Positions 7,916-16,748 of a DNA stretch of 64,000 bases are shown one piece after another. The notes below the pieces were generated by a model. That model did not search any database and was not told where the DNA came from. It worked only from the letters and a program-made list of their open reading frames with translations. Numbering within the stretch: position 1 is the stretch's first letter; every line of letters begins with the position of its first letter. Origin of the DNA: an uncultured Paracoccaceae bacterium (lineage in GTDB: Bacteria; Pseudomonadota; Alphaproteobacteria; Rhodobacterales; Rhodobacteraceae); contig CALMJS010000030.1 in assembly GCA_937864535.1 (NCBI GenBank), positions 110,035-174,034 of the forward strand, written 5' to 3'. A program made the translations under genes and the position numbers.

Positions 7916-9730
7916 ATGACCGAAATCGCCACGCGGGACTTTCTGACAACGACCCATCCCTATGACGGTCTGTCACCCGACGATTTGACCGCCATCGCCG
8001 CGCAACTGGACCGCCAAGAGCAGGCCAGTGGGGCCATCGTTTACACCCACGGCCAGCCCCTGCCGGGCGTCTGGCTGATCGAGTCGGGATCGGTCGAGAT
8101 CACGGATGCGCATGGCGCGCTGGTGTCTGTACTGCATGCGCGCAACCACTTTGGCGAACGCGGGTTGCTGCGCGATGGGTTGGCGGCGACGACTGCGCGG
8201 GTGACGGCAGACGCCATTCTGCATCTGTTCCCCGCTGCGGTGTTCCTGGAGGCCGTCGCACAATTTCCCAGCTTTAACCGGTATTTCACTCGCGGCGGCG
8301 GCAATCGCGGCATTACACAGGGCGGGCTGTTAACCCTGCATGTCGGCGACATGCTGGCCCATGCACCAATCACCTGCGGCCCTGCCACCAAGATCCGTGA
8401 CGCGGCCAAGATCATGAAATCGCACCGTATTTCATCGCTCGGCGTGGTCGAGAATGATCAATTGGTCGGTATTCTGACCGTGCGTGATATGAACAACAAG
8501 GTCGTCGCAGAGGGGCTGGATCCCGCCCGTCCGGTGGCGGATGTCATGACGCGCAAACCCGTGTCGCTGACCCCGGCATCGCTAGGCTCCGACGTTTTAC
8601 ATGCGATGATCGAACATCGCGTGGGCCATTTGCCGGTGGTCGATGGCGGACAATTTCGCGGCATGATCACACAAACCGATCTGACGCGGTTCATGGCCAC
8701 GTCTCAGGCGCAGATGATCGCCGATCTATCCCGTGCCGCGGATGTCGCCGAAATGGCGGCGGTGACCAAACGCTTGCCCGAATTCTTGATGCAACTCGTC
8801 GGTAGCCATCTGGCCCACGATGTTGTCACCCGCAAAATTACCGATGTCGCGGATATCGTGACACGGCGCCTGCTGAAAATGGCAGAGGCGCAATTCGGTC
8901 CCGCGCCGGTGCCCTATTGCTGGGCCGCCTGCGGTAGCCAAGGACGGCGCGAACAGACCGGCGTGTCGGATCAGGACAACTGTCTGATCATCCATGACAG
9001 TGCGACTGACGACGACATGCGCTGGTTTGCCCAGACGGCCCGCTTTGTTTGCGATGGTCTGGACGCCTGCGGTTACGTGTATTGCCCGGGCGACATGATG
9101 GCGACCGCTGACAGGTGGCGGCAACGGCTGGGGACATGGCAGGGCTATTTCCGCAAATGGATCAGCCAACCCGACGAAGAGGCGCAGATGCTGGCCTCTG
9201 TCATGTTCGATCTACGCCCGATTGCGGGGGATGAAACGCTGTTTACTGCCCTCCAAGAGGGCACGCTGGAGGCCGCGACCAAGAATTCGATCTTTGTCGC
9301 GCACATGATCAGCAATTCCCTGAAACACACGCCGCCGCTATCGCTGTTTCGGGGGTTCGCAACCATCCGGTCGGGCGAACACCGCAACACGGTGGATATG
9401 AAACACAACGGTGTCGTGCCGATCGTCGATCTGGGCCGGGTCTATGCGCTGCGCGGACAGATTACGGCCGCCAATTCCCGCGCCCGGATCGAGGCCGCGC
9501 GTGAGGCAGGTATCGTGTCGGACTCTGGCGGGCGGGACCTTCTCGCCGCCTATGACACCATCGCCAGCGTCCGGTTGGAACATCAGGCCGCGCAGGTTCG
9601 GACGGGGCAAAAGCCGGATAACTTTTTGTTGCCCGCCACCCTGCCGGCCTTTGAACGTAGCCACCTGCGGGATGCGTTCGTCATCGTGCGCACCATGCAA
9701 GGTGCGCTATCGTCATCCGCAGCACGGTAG
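7916..9730 (+). CDS. Cyclic-nucleotide-binding / CBS pair / DUF294 putative nucleotidyltransferase
   Basis: Predicted cytoplasmic signalling protein of 604 aa. Domains in order: cyclic-nucleotide-binding (cNMP) fold about 15-130 (GVWLIESGSVEITDAHG, HFGERGLL), two CBS motifs about 150-265 (adenine-nucleotide sensing; VGILTVRDMN, MITQTDLTRF), a DUF294 GlnD-like nucleotidyltransferase core about 285-430 with GSQGRREQTGVSDQDN (GS...D-x-D metal/nucleotide motif intact), and the DUF294 C-terminal helical domain about 450-595. The substrate of the transferase is unknown. Such genes are recurrent neighbours of DUF4212/symporter pairs, which suggests a role tied to acetate uptake. First gene of a four-gene operon. 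Confidence 0.88.
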   Translation: MTEIATRDFLTTTHPYDGLSPDDLTAIAAQLDRQEQASGAIVYTHGQPLPGVWLIESGSVEITDAHGALVSVLHARNHFGERGLLRDGLAATTARVTADAILHLFPAAVFLEAVAQFPSFNRYFTRGGGNRGITQGGLLTLHVGDMLAHAPITCGPATKIRDAAKIMKSHRISSLGVVENDQLVGILTVRDMNNKVVAEGLDPARPVADVMTRKPVSLTPASLGSDVLHAMIEHRVGHLPVVDGGQFRGMITQTDLTRFMATSQAQMIADLSRAADVAEMAAVTKRLPEFLMQLVGSHLAHDVVTRKITDVADIVTRRLLKMAEAQFGPAPVPYCWAACGSQGRREQTGVSDQDNCLIIHDSATDDDMRWFAQTARFVCDGLDACGYVYCPGDMMATADRWRQRLGTWQGYFRKWISQPDEEAQMLASVMFDLRPIAGDETLFTALQEGTLEAATKNSIFVAHMISNSLKHTPPLSLFRGFATIRSGEHRNTVDMKHNGVVPIVDLGRVYALRGQITAANSRARIEAAREAGIVSDSGGRDLLAAYDTIASVRLEHQAAQVRTGQKPDNFLLPATLPAFERSHLRDAFVIVRTMQGALSSSAAR

Positions 9731-9738
9731 GAGGGAAC

Positions 9739-10218
9739 ATGCTGTTTGATTTGATCGCAACGATCGTTTTTGGGGTCGGCATGGGGGGCATCGCCTACGG
9801 GCTGCGCAAACTATCCAAGGAGCAACTGCCCAGCTGGATCGTGCCCGCCTTTGCCGGTCTGGGGATGATCGGGGTGTCGATTTACAACGAATACACTTGG
9901 GCCGCCTCGACCGAGGCACAGTTGCCCGCCGGAGCCGTCGTCGTGGATCGCGCGGAAACCACGGCGTTTTACAAACCTTGGACCTATCTCAAACCACAGG
10001 TCGAGGGTCTGCTGGTGCTCTCGGACATCGTGGTCGATGGCCGCGAACGCGATGCCTCGCTCATCCGGGTGATGCGGTGGCAACCGGCGCAGGCGGTCCA
10101 GTTGCGCATCGATTGCGAGGGCCGTCAGATCGCCCGGGCGCTGGCGGATGGTGGCCATGAGGCGTGGCAGACCGTCGAAACCGGCGATCCATTTCTCGCA
10201 GCCGCGTGCCAGATGTAG
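9739..10218 (+). CDS. Hypothetical protein with an N-terminal membrane segment
   Basis: No family recognised. The 159-aa protein has one or two N-terminal hydrophobic helices (about residues 3-22 and 31-50, around VPAFAGLGMIGVSIYNEYTW) and a soluble C-terminal part ending in CQM, with two cysteines (C at about 124 and 157). It starts 8 bases after the DUF294 gene behind AGGAGG and ends 19 bases before the receiver gene, so it belongs to the same operon. A membrane-anchored periplasmic domain that senses or supports the signalling module is possible but unproven. Confidence 0.75.
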   Translation: MLFDLIATIVFGVGMGGIAYGLRKLSKEQLPSWIVPAFAGLGMIGVSIYNEYTWAASTEAQLPAGAVVVDRAETTAFYKPWTYLKPQVEGLLVLSDIVVDGRERDASLIRVMRWQPAQAVQLRIDCEGRQIARALADGGHEAWQTVETGDPFLAAACQM

Positions 10219-10237
10219 AGCAAGAACGGAGGGGGCC

Positions 10238-10606
10238 ATGCAACAGAACGTGCTGATCGTAGAGGGCGAAGACAACGTCGCCTTGGCTCTGTCCATGGTG
10301 CTGCGGGAATGGGGCTATGGGGTCCAAAGGGTCGGACAGGCCGAACAGGCAAGAGACGTTGGACACCATGACATCGTCATGATCGACAGTACCTTGCCCG
10401 ATGGCTCCGGATTTCAACTCTGTCAGGACCTGAGCCAAGCCGAGGGACAGCGTCCACCGATCATCCTCATGATCAACAACCATAGCCCCCTCGAGCACCG
10501 CAAGGCGCTGGCGCAAGGGGCAACAACCGTTCTGTCGAAACCGTTCGATAGCCTGATGCTGCGGCAGGCGTTGGATACCGTTTCGAGGAGGGCAGAGTTG
10601 GCATGA
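10238..10606 (+). CDS. Single-domain response-regulator receiver protein
   Basis: Stand-alone CheY-like receiver of 122 aa with no output domain. The phospho-acceptor is D50 (VMIDSTLPDGSG) and the conserved lysine is K101 (SKPF). Two things are off the norm: the acidic pair after beta-1 reads E9-G10 rather than two acids (E11 follows), and the Thr/Ser-Ala after beta-4 is not evident (LMINN). Phosphorylation may therefore be weak or lost. The ATG follows GGAGGGGG; an in-frame upstream extension overlaps the preceding gene and is unlikely. Its stop overlaps the next ATG (ATGA), coupling it to the exonuclease fusion. Confidence 0.85.
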   Translation: MQQNVLIVEGEDNVALALSMVLREWGYGVQRVGQAEQARDVGHHDIVMIDSTLPDGSGFQLCQDLSQAEGQRPPIILMINNHSPLEHRKALAQGATTVLSKPFDSLMLRQALDTVSRRAELA

Positions 10607-12687
10607 CCATATTGCGGCGTCAAAGCCTGCGGCTGCGGGTGTTTTTGTTCTTTGCGTTGATCGCCATTGCCGGGCTGGCCGTATTCGGCGCAGGCCTCTA
10701 TCTGGGCCAACAGCGCGGCGAGAGCGGGTTTTTGCTGGCCGAGATCATCGGCGGGTTTGGCCTTATCGCTGTTGTGACATGGGTCTGGTTTATGTTCGAT
10801 GAACATGTCGCCCGCCCGATCCAGCGGCTATCTGGCGCCCTGCTCGCTCGGGCGCATGCCGACACGGGCGAAGACATTGACCCCACGATGGCGAAATATC
10901 TGGGGGACCTCGCACCGGCCGCGCAGCAAATCGCGACCAAGCTCGCATCATCGCGCAACGCGCTGGCCGAGTCGATTGCTCTGGAAACCACCCGGCTGAT
11001 CGACCAGCGCGAACAACTGGCCGCGATCGGGGCCGCCCTGCCCATCGGGGTTCTGGTCTGTTCCGGTAGCCACCGTGTTGTGTTCTATAACGGTGCCGCG
11101 GCCGAGATCCTGTCGGACGACCATGCGCCGGGGCTGGACCATTCGATTTTTGATTTCTTGCAGCCCTCAGGCATTCTGGATGCCTACGCACGGCTCTGTT
11201 CCGACACCGAGGCTGGTAACAGTTCGACAACCTTTCTCACCAGTACCACCACTGCCTCGCGGACACTGTCAGCCCATCTGCGGCTGGTCCATGCCCCCAC
11301 CGACACCGACAAGTCCCCCGGTTATCTGCTCACACTCGAGGATGTGACTCAGGACATCCTCAACGACACAGACAGCCGCGCGCGGATTCTGGACGTTCTC
11401 GACGCCATGCGCCCGGCACTGGTCTCTGTCGAAACTTCTCTCCGCCTGCGCGAGGATACGCCATCTCTGGCCCATAACCTCGAACTGACCGAAGCCATTG
11501 TGAGCCGGACCGGATCGCTGATCCGGAGTGTCCATCAACTCTATGACGTGCAGAGCCACCAGATCCGCCGTGTCTGGCCGCAGGAAACCGTCGCGCCGAT
11601 GCCGTTCCTGCGCGATATCGCGGCGCGGTTCAGGGTGGCAAACATCAGCACGGACACCTTGCGGCAGGCACCGCTTCGGCTGGCTCCGCTGCCGATGTCG
11701 GCGCTGATCGAACATCTGCTGACACGGATTTACCACGCGCACGGCGGCAAAGTTCTGTCACTGCTGATCAGTGACGAAGCCGACGATCCCATGCTCGTCA
11801 TCGGCTGGAGCGGCGCAGCCCTGTCGATCGACGTTCTGGACCAGTGGCTGAACGAACAGCTCACCATCGGCGTTGCAGGGGTGACGGGGCGGATGGTGCT
11901 AGAGATGCATCACACCGACGTCTGGCCCGAATTCGGTCGTCTGGGACGGTCGGTGCTCCGGCTGCCTCTGCCGAAACCCCTGACACATCACAGGCCAAAC
12001 CCGCGCCGCATGGTCACCTATGATTTCGACCTGATGGAGACGGCGCCGGATCAGTCGCTGATTACAGCCCCGCTGTCAGGATTGGCCTACGTCGTGTTCG
12101 ACACCGAGACCACCGGCCTCTTGCCTGCTCAGGGTGACGAAATGTGTCAGCTGGCTGCTGTCAGGATCGTCAACGGGCGGATTTTGCGGACAGAGACGCT
12201 GGATATGCTGATCAATCCGGGGCGCGCGATTCCGAAATCCGCGACCGCGGTCCATCACATCACCAACGAGATGGTCGCGGATGCGCCTGCTCCGCTCGCC
12301 GCCGCGCAGTCCATGCTGTCCTTTGCGCGCGATGCGATCCTTGTGGCGCATAATGCCCCCTTTGATATGGAGTTTTTGCGCAGGCAGGAACCGCATTTGC
12401 CCGGCCGCTTTGATCATCCGATCATTGATACCGTGCTGTTATCGGCGGTGGTGTTCGGCCAAGAGGCGGAACATACCCTCGATGCGATTTGCGGCCGTCT
12501 GGGCATCGAAATTCCGTCACACCTACGTCACACCGCAATGGGCGACACAATCGCGACGGCCGATGCTTTCTTGCGGATGATCACGATGGCCCAGTCCAAA
12601 GGCATCACGACCTTTGGGCAACTGGTTGAAGCCACCCGCAAGCACAAGCGGCTAATTCAGGACCTGAATTCCCAACTGGAGATCTAG
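10603..12687 (+). CDS. Membrane PAS / kinase-like / DnaQ-type 3'-5' exonuclease fusion
   Basis: Unusual 694-aa fusion. Order: two TM helices (about 11-31 and 43-64) with a short extracytoplasmic loop, a HAMP-like linker (about 65-120), a PAS domain (about 145-255), a helical and alpha/beta stretch resembling DHp plus HATPase_c of a histidine kinase (about 261-456) but with no recognisable phospho-histidine box or N/G boxes, then a complete DEDDh exonuclease of the DNA polymerase III epsilon family. Exo motifs are intact: D500-T-E502, H583-N-A-P-F-D588 and H643-x4-D648. Coupled by ATGA to the receiver gene. Its convergent neighbour's stop shares CTAG. Likely a membrane sensor whose output is nuclease activity; the target is unknown. 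Confidence 0.85.
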   Translation: MTILRRQSLRLRVFLFFALIAIAGLAVFGAGLYLGQQRGESGFLLAEIIGGFGLIAVVTWVWFMFDEHVARPIQRLSGALLARAHADTGEDIDPTMAKYLGDLAPAAQQIATKLASSRNALAESIALETTRLIDQREQLAAIGAALPIGVLVCSGSHRVVFYNGAAAEILSDDHAPGLDHSIFDFLQPSGILDAYARLCSDTEAGNSSTTFLTSTTTASRTLSAHLRLVHAPTDTDKSPGYLLTLEDVTQDILNDTDSRARILDVLDAMRPALVSVETSLRLREDTPSLAHNLELTEAIVSRTGSLIRSVHQLYDVQSHQIRRVWPQETVAPMPFLRDIAARFRVANISTDTLRQAPLRLAPLPMSALIEHLLTRIYHAHGGKVLSLLISDEADDPMLVIGWSGAALSIDVLDQWLNEQLTIGVAGVTGRMVLEMHHTDVWPEFGRLGRSVLRLPLPKPLTHHRPNPRRMVTYDFDLMETAPDQSLITAPLSGLAYVVFDTETTGLLPAQGDEMCQLAAVRIVNGRILRTETLDMLINPGRAIPKSATAVHHITNEMVADAPAPLAAAQSMLSFARDAILVAHNAPFDMEFLRRQEPHLPGRFDHPIIDTVLLSAVVFGQEAEHTLDAICGRLGIEIPSHLRHTAMGDTIATADAFLRMITMAQSKGITTFGQLVEATRKHKRLIQDLNSQLEI

Positions 12688-13076
12688 GCGCTTCGGGGAC
12701 CGTTGGGGCGGGTCAAAACATAGGTCGCCGCCCCGCCAAGGCAAACAGCCTGGATCACCAGCACAAATCCGGGTGCATGCAGAACGACGCTCAGCCCCAA
12801 GGTCAGCGCCATGACGCCTGTGGCGATCTTCTTATACTTGGGGGCGATGGCCCCATATGCGCGCCAGTCACGGATGATCGGGCCAAAGGTCTGATGATTC
12901 AGCAAATAGGCCTCGAACCGGGGACTGCTACGACCAAAGCAAAACGCCGCCATCAGGACAAACACCGTCGTAGGCAACAACGGCAATACCGCACCGATCG
13001 CCGCGAGCAGGAGGCAAACCAGACCAGCGCCAAACCAGACGAACCGAACAGCGGATTTTGCGCGTAGCTGACCCAT
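12684..13076 (-). CDS. DUF454 (YbaN-like) inner-membrane protein
   Basis: Small membrane protein of 130 aa with predicted helices at about residues 10-47 (a hairpin through LLAAIGAVLPLLPTTVFVLMAAFCF) and 80-120. The family signature is the LPLLPTTVF turn followed by FGRSSPRFEAYLL and FGPIIRDWR. Function unknown in the family. The start MGQLRAKSAV is preferred because more upstream ATGs add a hydrophilic stretch not seen in homologues. It converges on the exonuclease gene, both stops lying within one CTAG. Confidence 0.85.
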   Translation of the reverse strand: MGQLRAKSAVRFVWFGAGLVCLLLAAIGAVLPLLPTTVFVLMAAFCFGRSSPRFEAYLLNHQTFGPIIRDWRAYGAIAPKYKKIATGVMALTLGLSVVLHAPGFVLVIQAVCLGGAATYVLTRPNGPRSA

Positions 13077-13150
13077 GGTGTACCTCGTGCAGGATGGGTC
13101 GATCATAAACCTGACCGACGCATCCTTCAACGGCAGGGCACAACCCAAGG

Positions 13151-16100
13151 TTAGAGTAACAAGAAATTGTCGATGTCGTTCATCGCCGCCAGTTTCACAT
13201 TGTCCACCTGGATCGAAATATCCTGCCACGTGATGGTGACTGCCGTGCCGGTCTTGGCAAAGGTCAGGTCGTCAAACTGCGCCCCATCAATCTGGATCAG
13301 ATCCTTACCGACCTTGAAATCGCGGATACGGTCGGACCCATCCCCAGCGGCAAAGACAAAGGTGTCATTCCCACCATTGCCGAACAGCACATCGTTGCCA
13401 CCATTGCCGTAGATCATGTCTCGGCCAGTCCCGCCCTTGATCACATCGCGATGGGCTCCGCCATGCAGCACGTCATTCCCGCCCAGACCCGAGATTTTGT
13501 CAGCGCCCGCTTGGCCAAAGATTTCGTTGCCAGCCTTACTGCCGTTGATCACATCGCCGAAATCGCCGGCGATGATGTTTTCGATGCTGATCAGAGTGTC
13601 CTTGCCAATCTTGGCGAGGTCGTTCTTCGCGGATTTCGCCGTACCTCCGGCCAAGGAGACGATGATACCGGCCTCGGCACTGGTGTATTTGACCGTGTCG
13701 ATGCCCGCGCCGCCATTGTATTTGTCGCGTCCCAGGCCGCTGCCGCCGATGATCAGGTCATCGCCACTGCCACCAAGAACGAGGTCATTGCCCGCCGCCG
13801 AATAGAGCGTGTCAGAACCGCCGCCACCGGACAGGGTATTCCCGCTGTTATTGCCGGTCAGTTCGTTGGCCGCGTCGTTTCCGCCCAGGCTCGCGCTGCC
13901 GCTGGCATTGTCGAGAGAGGCATTTTCGATCCCGTCCGCCAGAACATAGTCAATCAGGGCACGCAGGATCACCGTGTCGGAATCTCCGACGCCAGTGTCG
14001 ACTATCACATCGTTCAGGCTATCGACATAATAGGTATCGTCCCCTTCGCCGCCATACATGACGTCGGCCTGTTCGCCGCCGTCCAGAACGTCGTTACCAG
14101 AACCGCCATAGAGGGTATCGATCCCTGCCCCGCCATAGAGTTCGTCGTGTCCGGCACCGCCCTCCAGACGGTCATCGTCGTATTCGCCATAGAGCCAGTC
14201 ATCACCGTCCTCGCCGCGCAGGTCGTCGTCTTCGTACCCGCCATAGAGCCGGTCGTTGCCATAGCCGCCCAACAGCCGGTCAAGGTTGCCGCCACCATAG
14301 AGACGGTCATCCCCGTTGCCGCCGGTCAGAATATCGGTGCCATTATCCCCATAGAGCGTTTTCGGAACATCTAGCCCGTCATCGCCGTTCAACAGGGTGA
14401 CCGTCGAAACGGTCGCACGGCGATAGTCCAGATCTTCGGTCGAAACCGTCGCCAGCAGCATGTAGGCCTGATCCCCGTCGTTCAGGTAATCATCCACGCC
14501 GGTGATCGTGACGGTCTGCGGCTGGTCCCAGTTCTCTGCGGTAAAGGTCAGGGTCGTCGTGGACAGGTTGCCCTCGGTCGTGTCGGACAGCGACAGGGTC
14601 AGGACCACCGGATCAATCGGCGCCGTGTCCAGCCAGTAGCGCACCGTCGCCGTTCCGCCTGCCTCGTCGGTCGTGGTATCCCCCGCCGCAACCGTCACCC
14701 GGAACGTCCCGGCCGGGATCGGCAGATCGCCACCCGTGGCATCCGCCGTCAGATCGGTCGCATCCGTATGGGTCACAGTCACCGACAGTACCGTGCCCTG
14801 ATCTGCGCCGGTGACCGTATAGCTCGCAGAGGTGGCGCCCGAAATCGGGGTCCCGTCGCGTAGCCATTGATAGGTCGTAGTGCCGTCGACAGCATCGGGA
14901 TCAGAAATCGTCGCGCTGGCGGTCAGGACACTGTTCAGCGCCGCTGTGCCCGTGATCGCGACATCATGGACCACGGGCGGTTGGTCCGCAATTTCAACGA
15001 TATAGGACGTGATGCGCGTATTCTGGCTCTGCGCCGACCAGTTGTTCAGGTCGTTCCACTGGGCCTCTTGGCCGTGGAAATAGTCGAAATGCAGATGATC
15101 CTCGTACCCGCCAGCGTCATTTGGCTCGCCCGGCTCCCATCCGTCCAGCGTGATCGGGGTGCCATCCAGCCACATCCAGCCGCCGTCCGGTTCCGCAGCA
15201 TTTTCGTCCTGATAGCCCCCCAGCCATGGCCCACGGACCCCGTTCCAGGCAAACGCATCCAGACGGCTGAGATCATAGAGTGCCTGATTTTCCTCGGCGG
15301 TATTGATGCTGGCCAACTGCCCGCCCAGCGCCTCGGCCCCGGCGGCTGCCTCATCCCAGCTAAAGCCAAAGCTGTCGACGACCAGAACATAGCGATTGCC
15401 GTCAAACACGATCTCTTGGCTATTGGTGTAGCGCAGGTTCAGTTCGGTGAAATAGTGATCGTCCGACCCCAGAACCGCATAGGTACGGGTTTCAAAGCTC
15501 AACCCGGCAGAGTCCGCGACGAACACAGTCATATCGACAGAATCGCCCGTAATTCTGTACTCGCCCGCGGCAACCTCGGTTGCGACCATGTTCAGATCGG
15601 CATTATTGAGCGGATCAAACCGCATAATGATGGCTTCGCCGACCTGAAAATCATAGATCGTGTCGCCGTCCATGTCGGAGTACCAACCGATAAAGGTATC
15701 CAGCCCGTCACCACCATAGAGCATATCTGCGCCAGCACCGCCCTTGATGAAATCGGTGCCGTCACCGCCGTATAGCTCGTCCGCGCCGAAACCTCCGTCG
15801 ACCCAGTCGTCGTCGGTTCCGCCTTCGATCAGATCGTCCGCCTGACTGCCGATCAGGCCGTCGCCGCCGGCCCCGCCTATCAGCGTAACCCCTTGTGTGG
15901 CGGCACTTGCATCAATCAAGTCGTAAAGATTGCTGCCGGTAATGCGCTGCACGTTGGTCAGCGTGTCGTGGTCACCCCAACCGTCATTCGAAACGTCAGC
16001 ATAAGTACCCGTTTCTACAGCCAGAAAATTAGCAACGATCCCGCTGAGCTGGGCGTTGTCAGTGCCGCCCATGTCAAAGCCTTCGTCCAGATAGGACACA

Positions 16101-16534
16101 TGACCGCGAAGTGTTTCGTCAAAGACAACCGTGTCATCACCTGACCCGGCATAGACGAACGCCCAGACGGTGGACTCGAAATAGTCATCCCCCGCGCGCA
16201 GGAAGGCATAGCCGACCTGATCGGTATAAATCGTGTCGTCGTTATAGCTGCCGTGGAGATTTTCGATCGAATCCAGCGTCGTTACTTCGTAATCGCGGAA
16301 CACAGTGTAGGGCTCGAGGCCAACGCGAAAATCCGAGGTATTGTTGATTATGACGGATGACCCACCCTCGAAGAACACCGTGTCCGAGTCATCGCCGCCG
16401 TAGATCATGTCGGCCCCGCCGACCGGCCAGAACCAATCGTTGCCGTCGCCACCGTAGAAAATGTCGGCTTCTTCGCTGCCCTCTAGCGCGTTGTCCCAAT
16501 TATCATTGCCGGCTGTTCCAAAAATCGTCGCCAT
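13151..16534 (-). CDS. RTX-repeat protein with C-type lectin, Ig-like and Calx-beta-like domains
   Basis: Large acidic extracellular protein, 1,127 aa, with no signal peptide, as expected for type I secretion. Order: RTX nonapeptide block (about 5-60), unique region, second RTX block (about 220-280, GGxGxDxLY repeats), C-type lectin-like domain (about 376-513, with WLDG, EPND and WND signatures), Ig-like domain with YQWLRDG (about 514-608), Calx-beta-like domain (about 610-720), long RTX block (about 735-1060) binding calcium, and a C-terminal secretion-type tail (VGKDLIQIDGAQFDDL). ATG at 16534 is preferred over in-frame GTG/TTG just upstream. No secretion genes nearby. Probable surface adhesin or glycan-binding protein. 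Confidence 0.88.
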   Translation of the reverse strand: MATIFGTAGNDNWDNALEGSEEADIFYGGDGNDWFWPVGGADMIYGGDDSDTVFFEGGSSVIINNTSDFRVGLEPYTVFRDYEVTTLDSIENLHGSYNDDTIYTDQVGYAFLRAGDDYFESTVWAFVYAGSGDDTVVFDETLRGHVSYLDEGFDMGGTDNAQLSGIVANFLAVETGTYADVSNDGWGDHDTLTNVQRITGSNLYDLIDASAATQGVTLIGGAGGDGLIGSQADDLIEGGTDDDWVDGGFGADELYGGDGTDFIKGGAGADMLYGGDGLDTFIGWYSDMDGDTIYDFQVGEAIIMRFDPLNNADLNMVATEVAAGEYRITGDSVDMTVFVADSAGLSFETRTYAVLGSDDHYFTELNLRYTNSQEIVFDGNRYVLVVDSFGFSWDEAAAGAEALGGQLASINTAEENQALYDLSRLDAFAWNGVRGPWLGGYQDENAAEPDGGWMWLDGTPITLDGWEPGEPNDAGGYEDHLHFDYFHGQEAQWNDLNNWSAQSQNTRITSYIVEIADQPPVVHDVAITGTAALNSVLTASATISDPDAVDGTTTYQWLRDGTPISGATSASYTVTGADQGTVLSVTVTHTDATDLTADATGGDLPIPAGTFRVTVAAGDTTTDEAGGTATVRYWLDTAPIDPVVLTLSLSDTTEGNLSTTTLTFTAENWDQPQTVTITGVDDYLNDGDQAYMLLATVSTEDLDYRRATVSTVTLLNGDDGLDVPKTLYGDNGTDILTGGNGDDRLYGGGNLDRLLGGYGNDRLYGGYEDDDLRGEDGDDWLYGEYDDDRLEGGAGHDELYGGAGIDTLYGGSGNDVLDGGEQADVMYGGEGDDTYYVDSLNDVIVDTGVGDSDTVILRALIDYVLADGIENASLDNASGSASLGGNDAANELTGNNSGNTLSGGGGSDTLYSAAGNDLVLGGSGDDLIIGGSGLGRDKYNGGAGIDTVKYTSAEAGIIVSLAGGTAKSAKNDLAKIGKDTLISIENIIAGDFGDVINGSKAGNEIFGQAGADKISGLGGNDVLHGGAHRDVIKGGTGRDMIYGNGGNDVLFGNGGNDTFVFAAGDGSDRIRDFKVGKDLIQIDGAQFDDLTFAKTGTAVTITWQDISIQVDNVKLAAMNDIDNFLLL

Positions 16535-16748
16535 CACCAATCCCCGATGAGAAAATTTCCCAAAAGGGTACAGGCAACGGCAATTGGCTCAACCGGGCAT
16601 AGGCCTACCAGCAGGTCTCATCGGTATTAAGGATCAGAGCCATGCAGCAGCGGCATGGCAACTTTGACGATTCCGGGGCTGGTTTCTGCACCGCAGCATC
16701 GCATATTCAGGACACAAGATAGCGATAACATACCCAAGGATGACGAAC
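16535..16748. other. Divergent promoter region between RTX gene and DUF1127 gene
   Basis: About 214 bases without a gene between two divergent coding regions. It must carry both promoters. A short palindrome TAGGCCTA is present near 16602; no clear -35/-10 pair or operator stands out. Confidence 0.4.

Noticed and set aside
5981..7957. Very long open frame antisense to the symporter gene
   Set aside because: High-GC codon bias of the real gene keeps the opposite strand open; the translation is Arg/Gln/His-rich with no fold or ribosome site. The same holds for long antisense frames over acs (4133-5659) and nadA (24379-25881).
13300..14370. Short repeated units resembling a CRISPR or tandem repeat array
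   Set aside because: They are in-frame RTX nonapeptide codons (GGxGxDxLY) with variable sequence and no constant repeat/spacer pattern.
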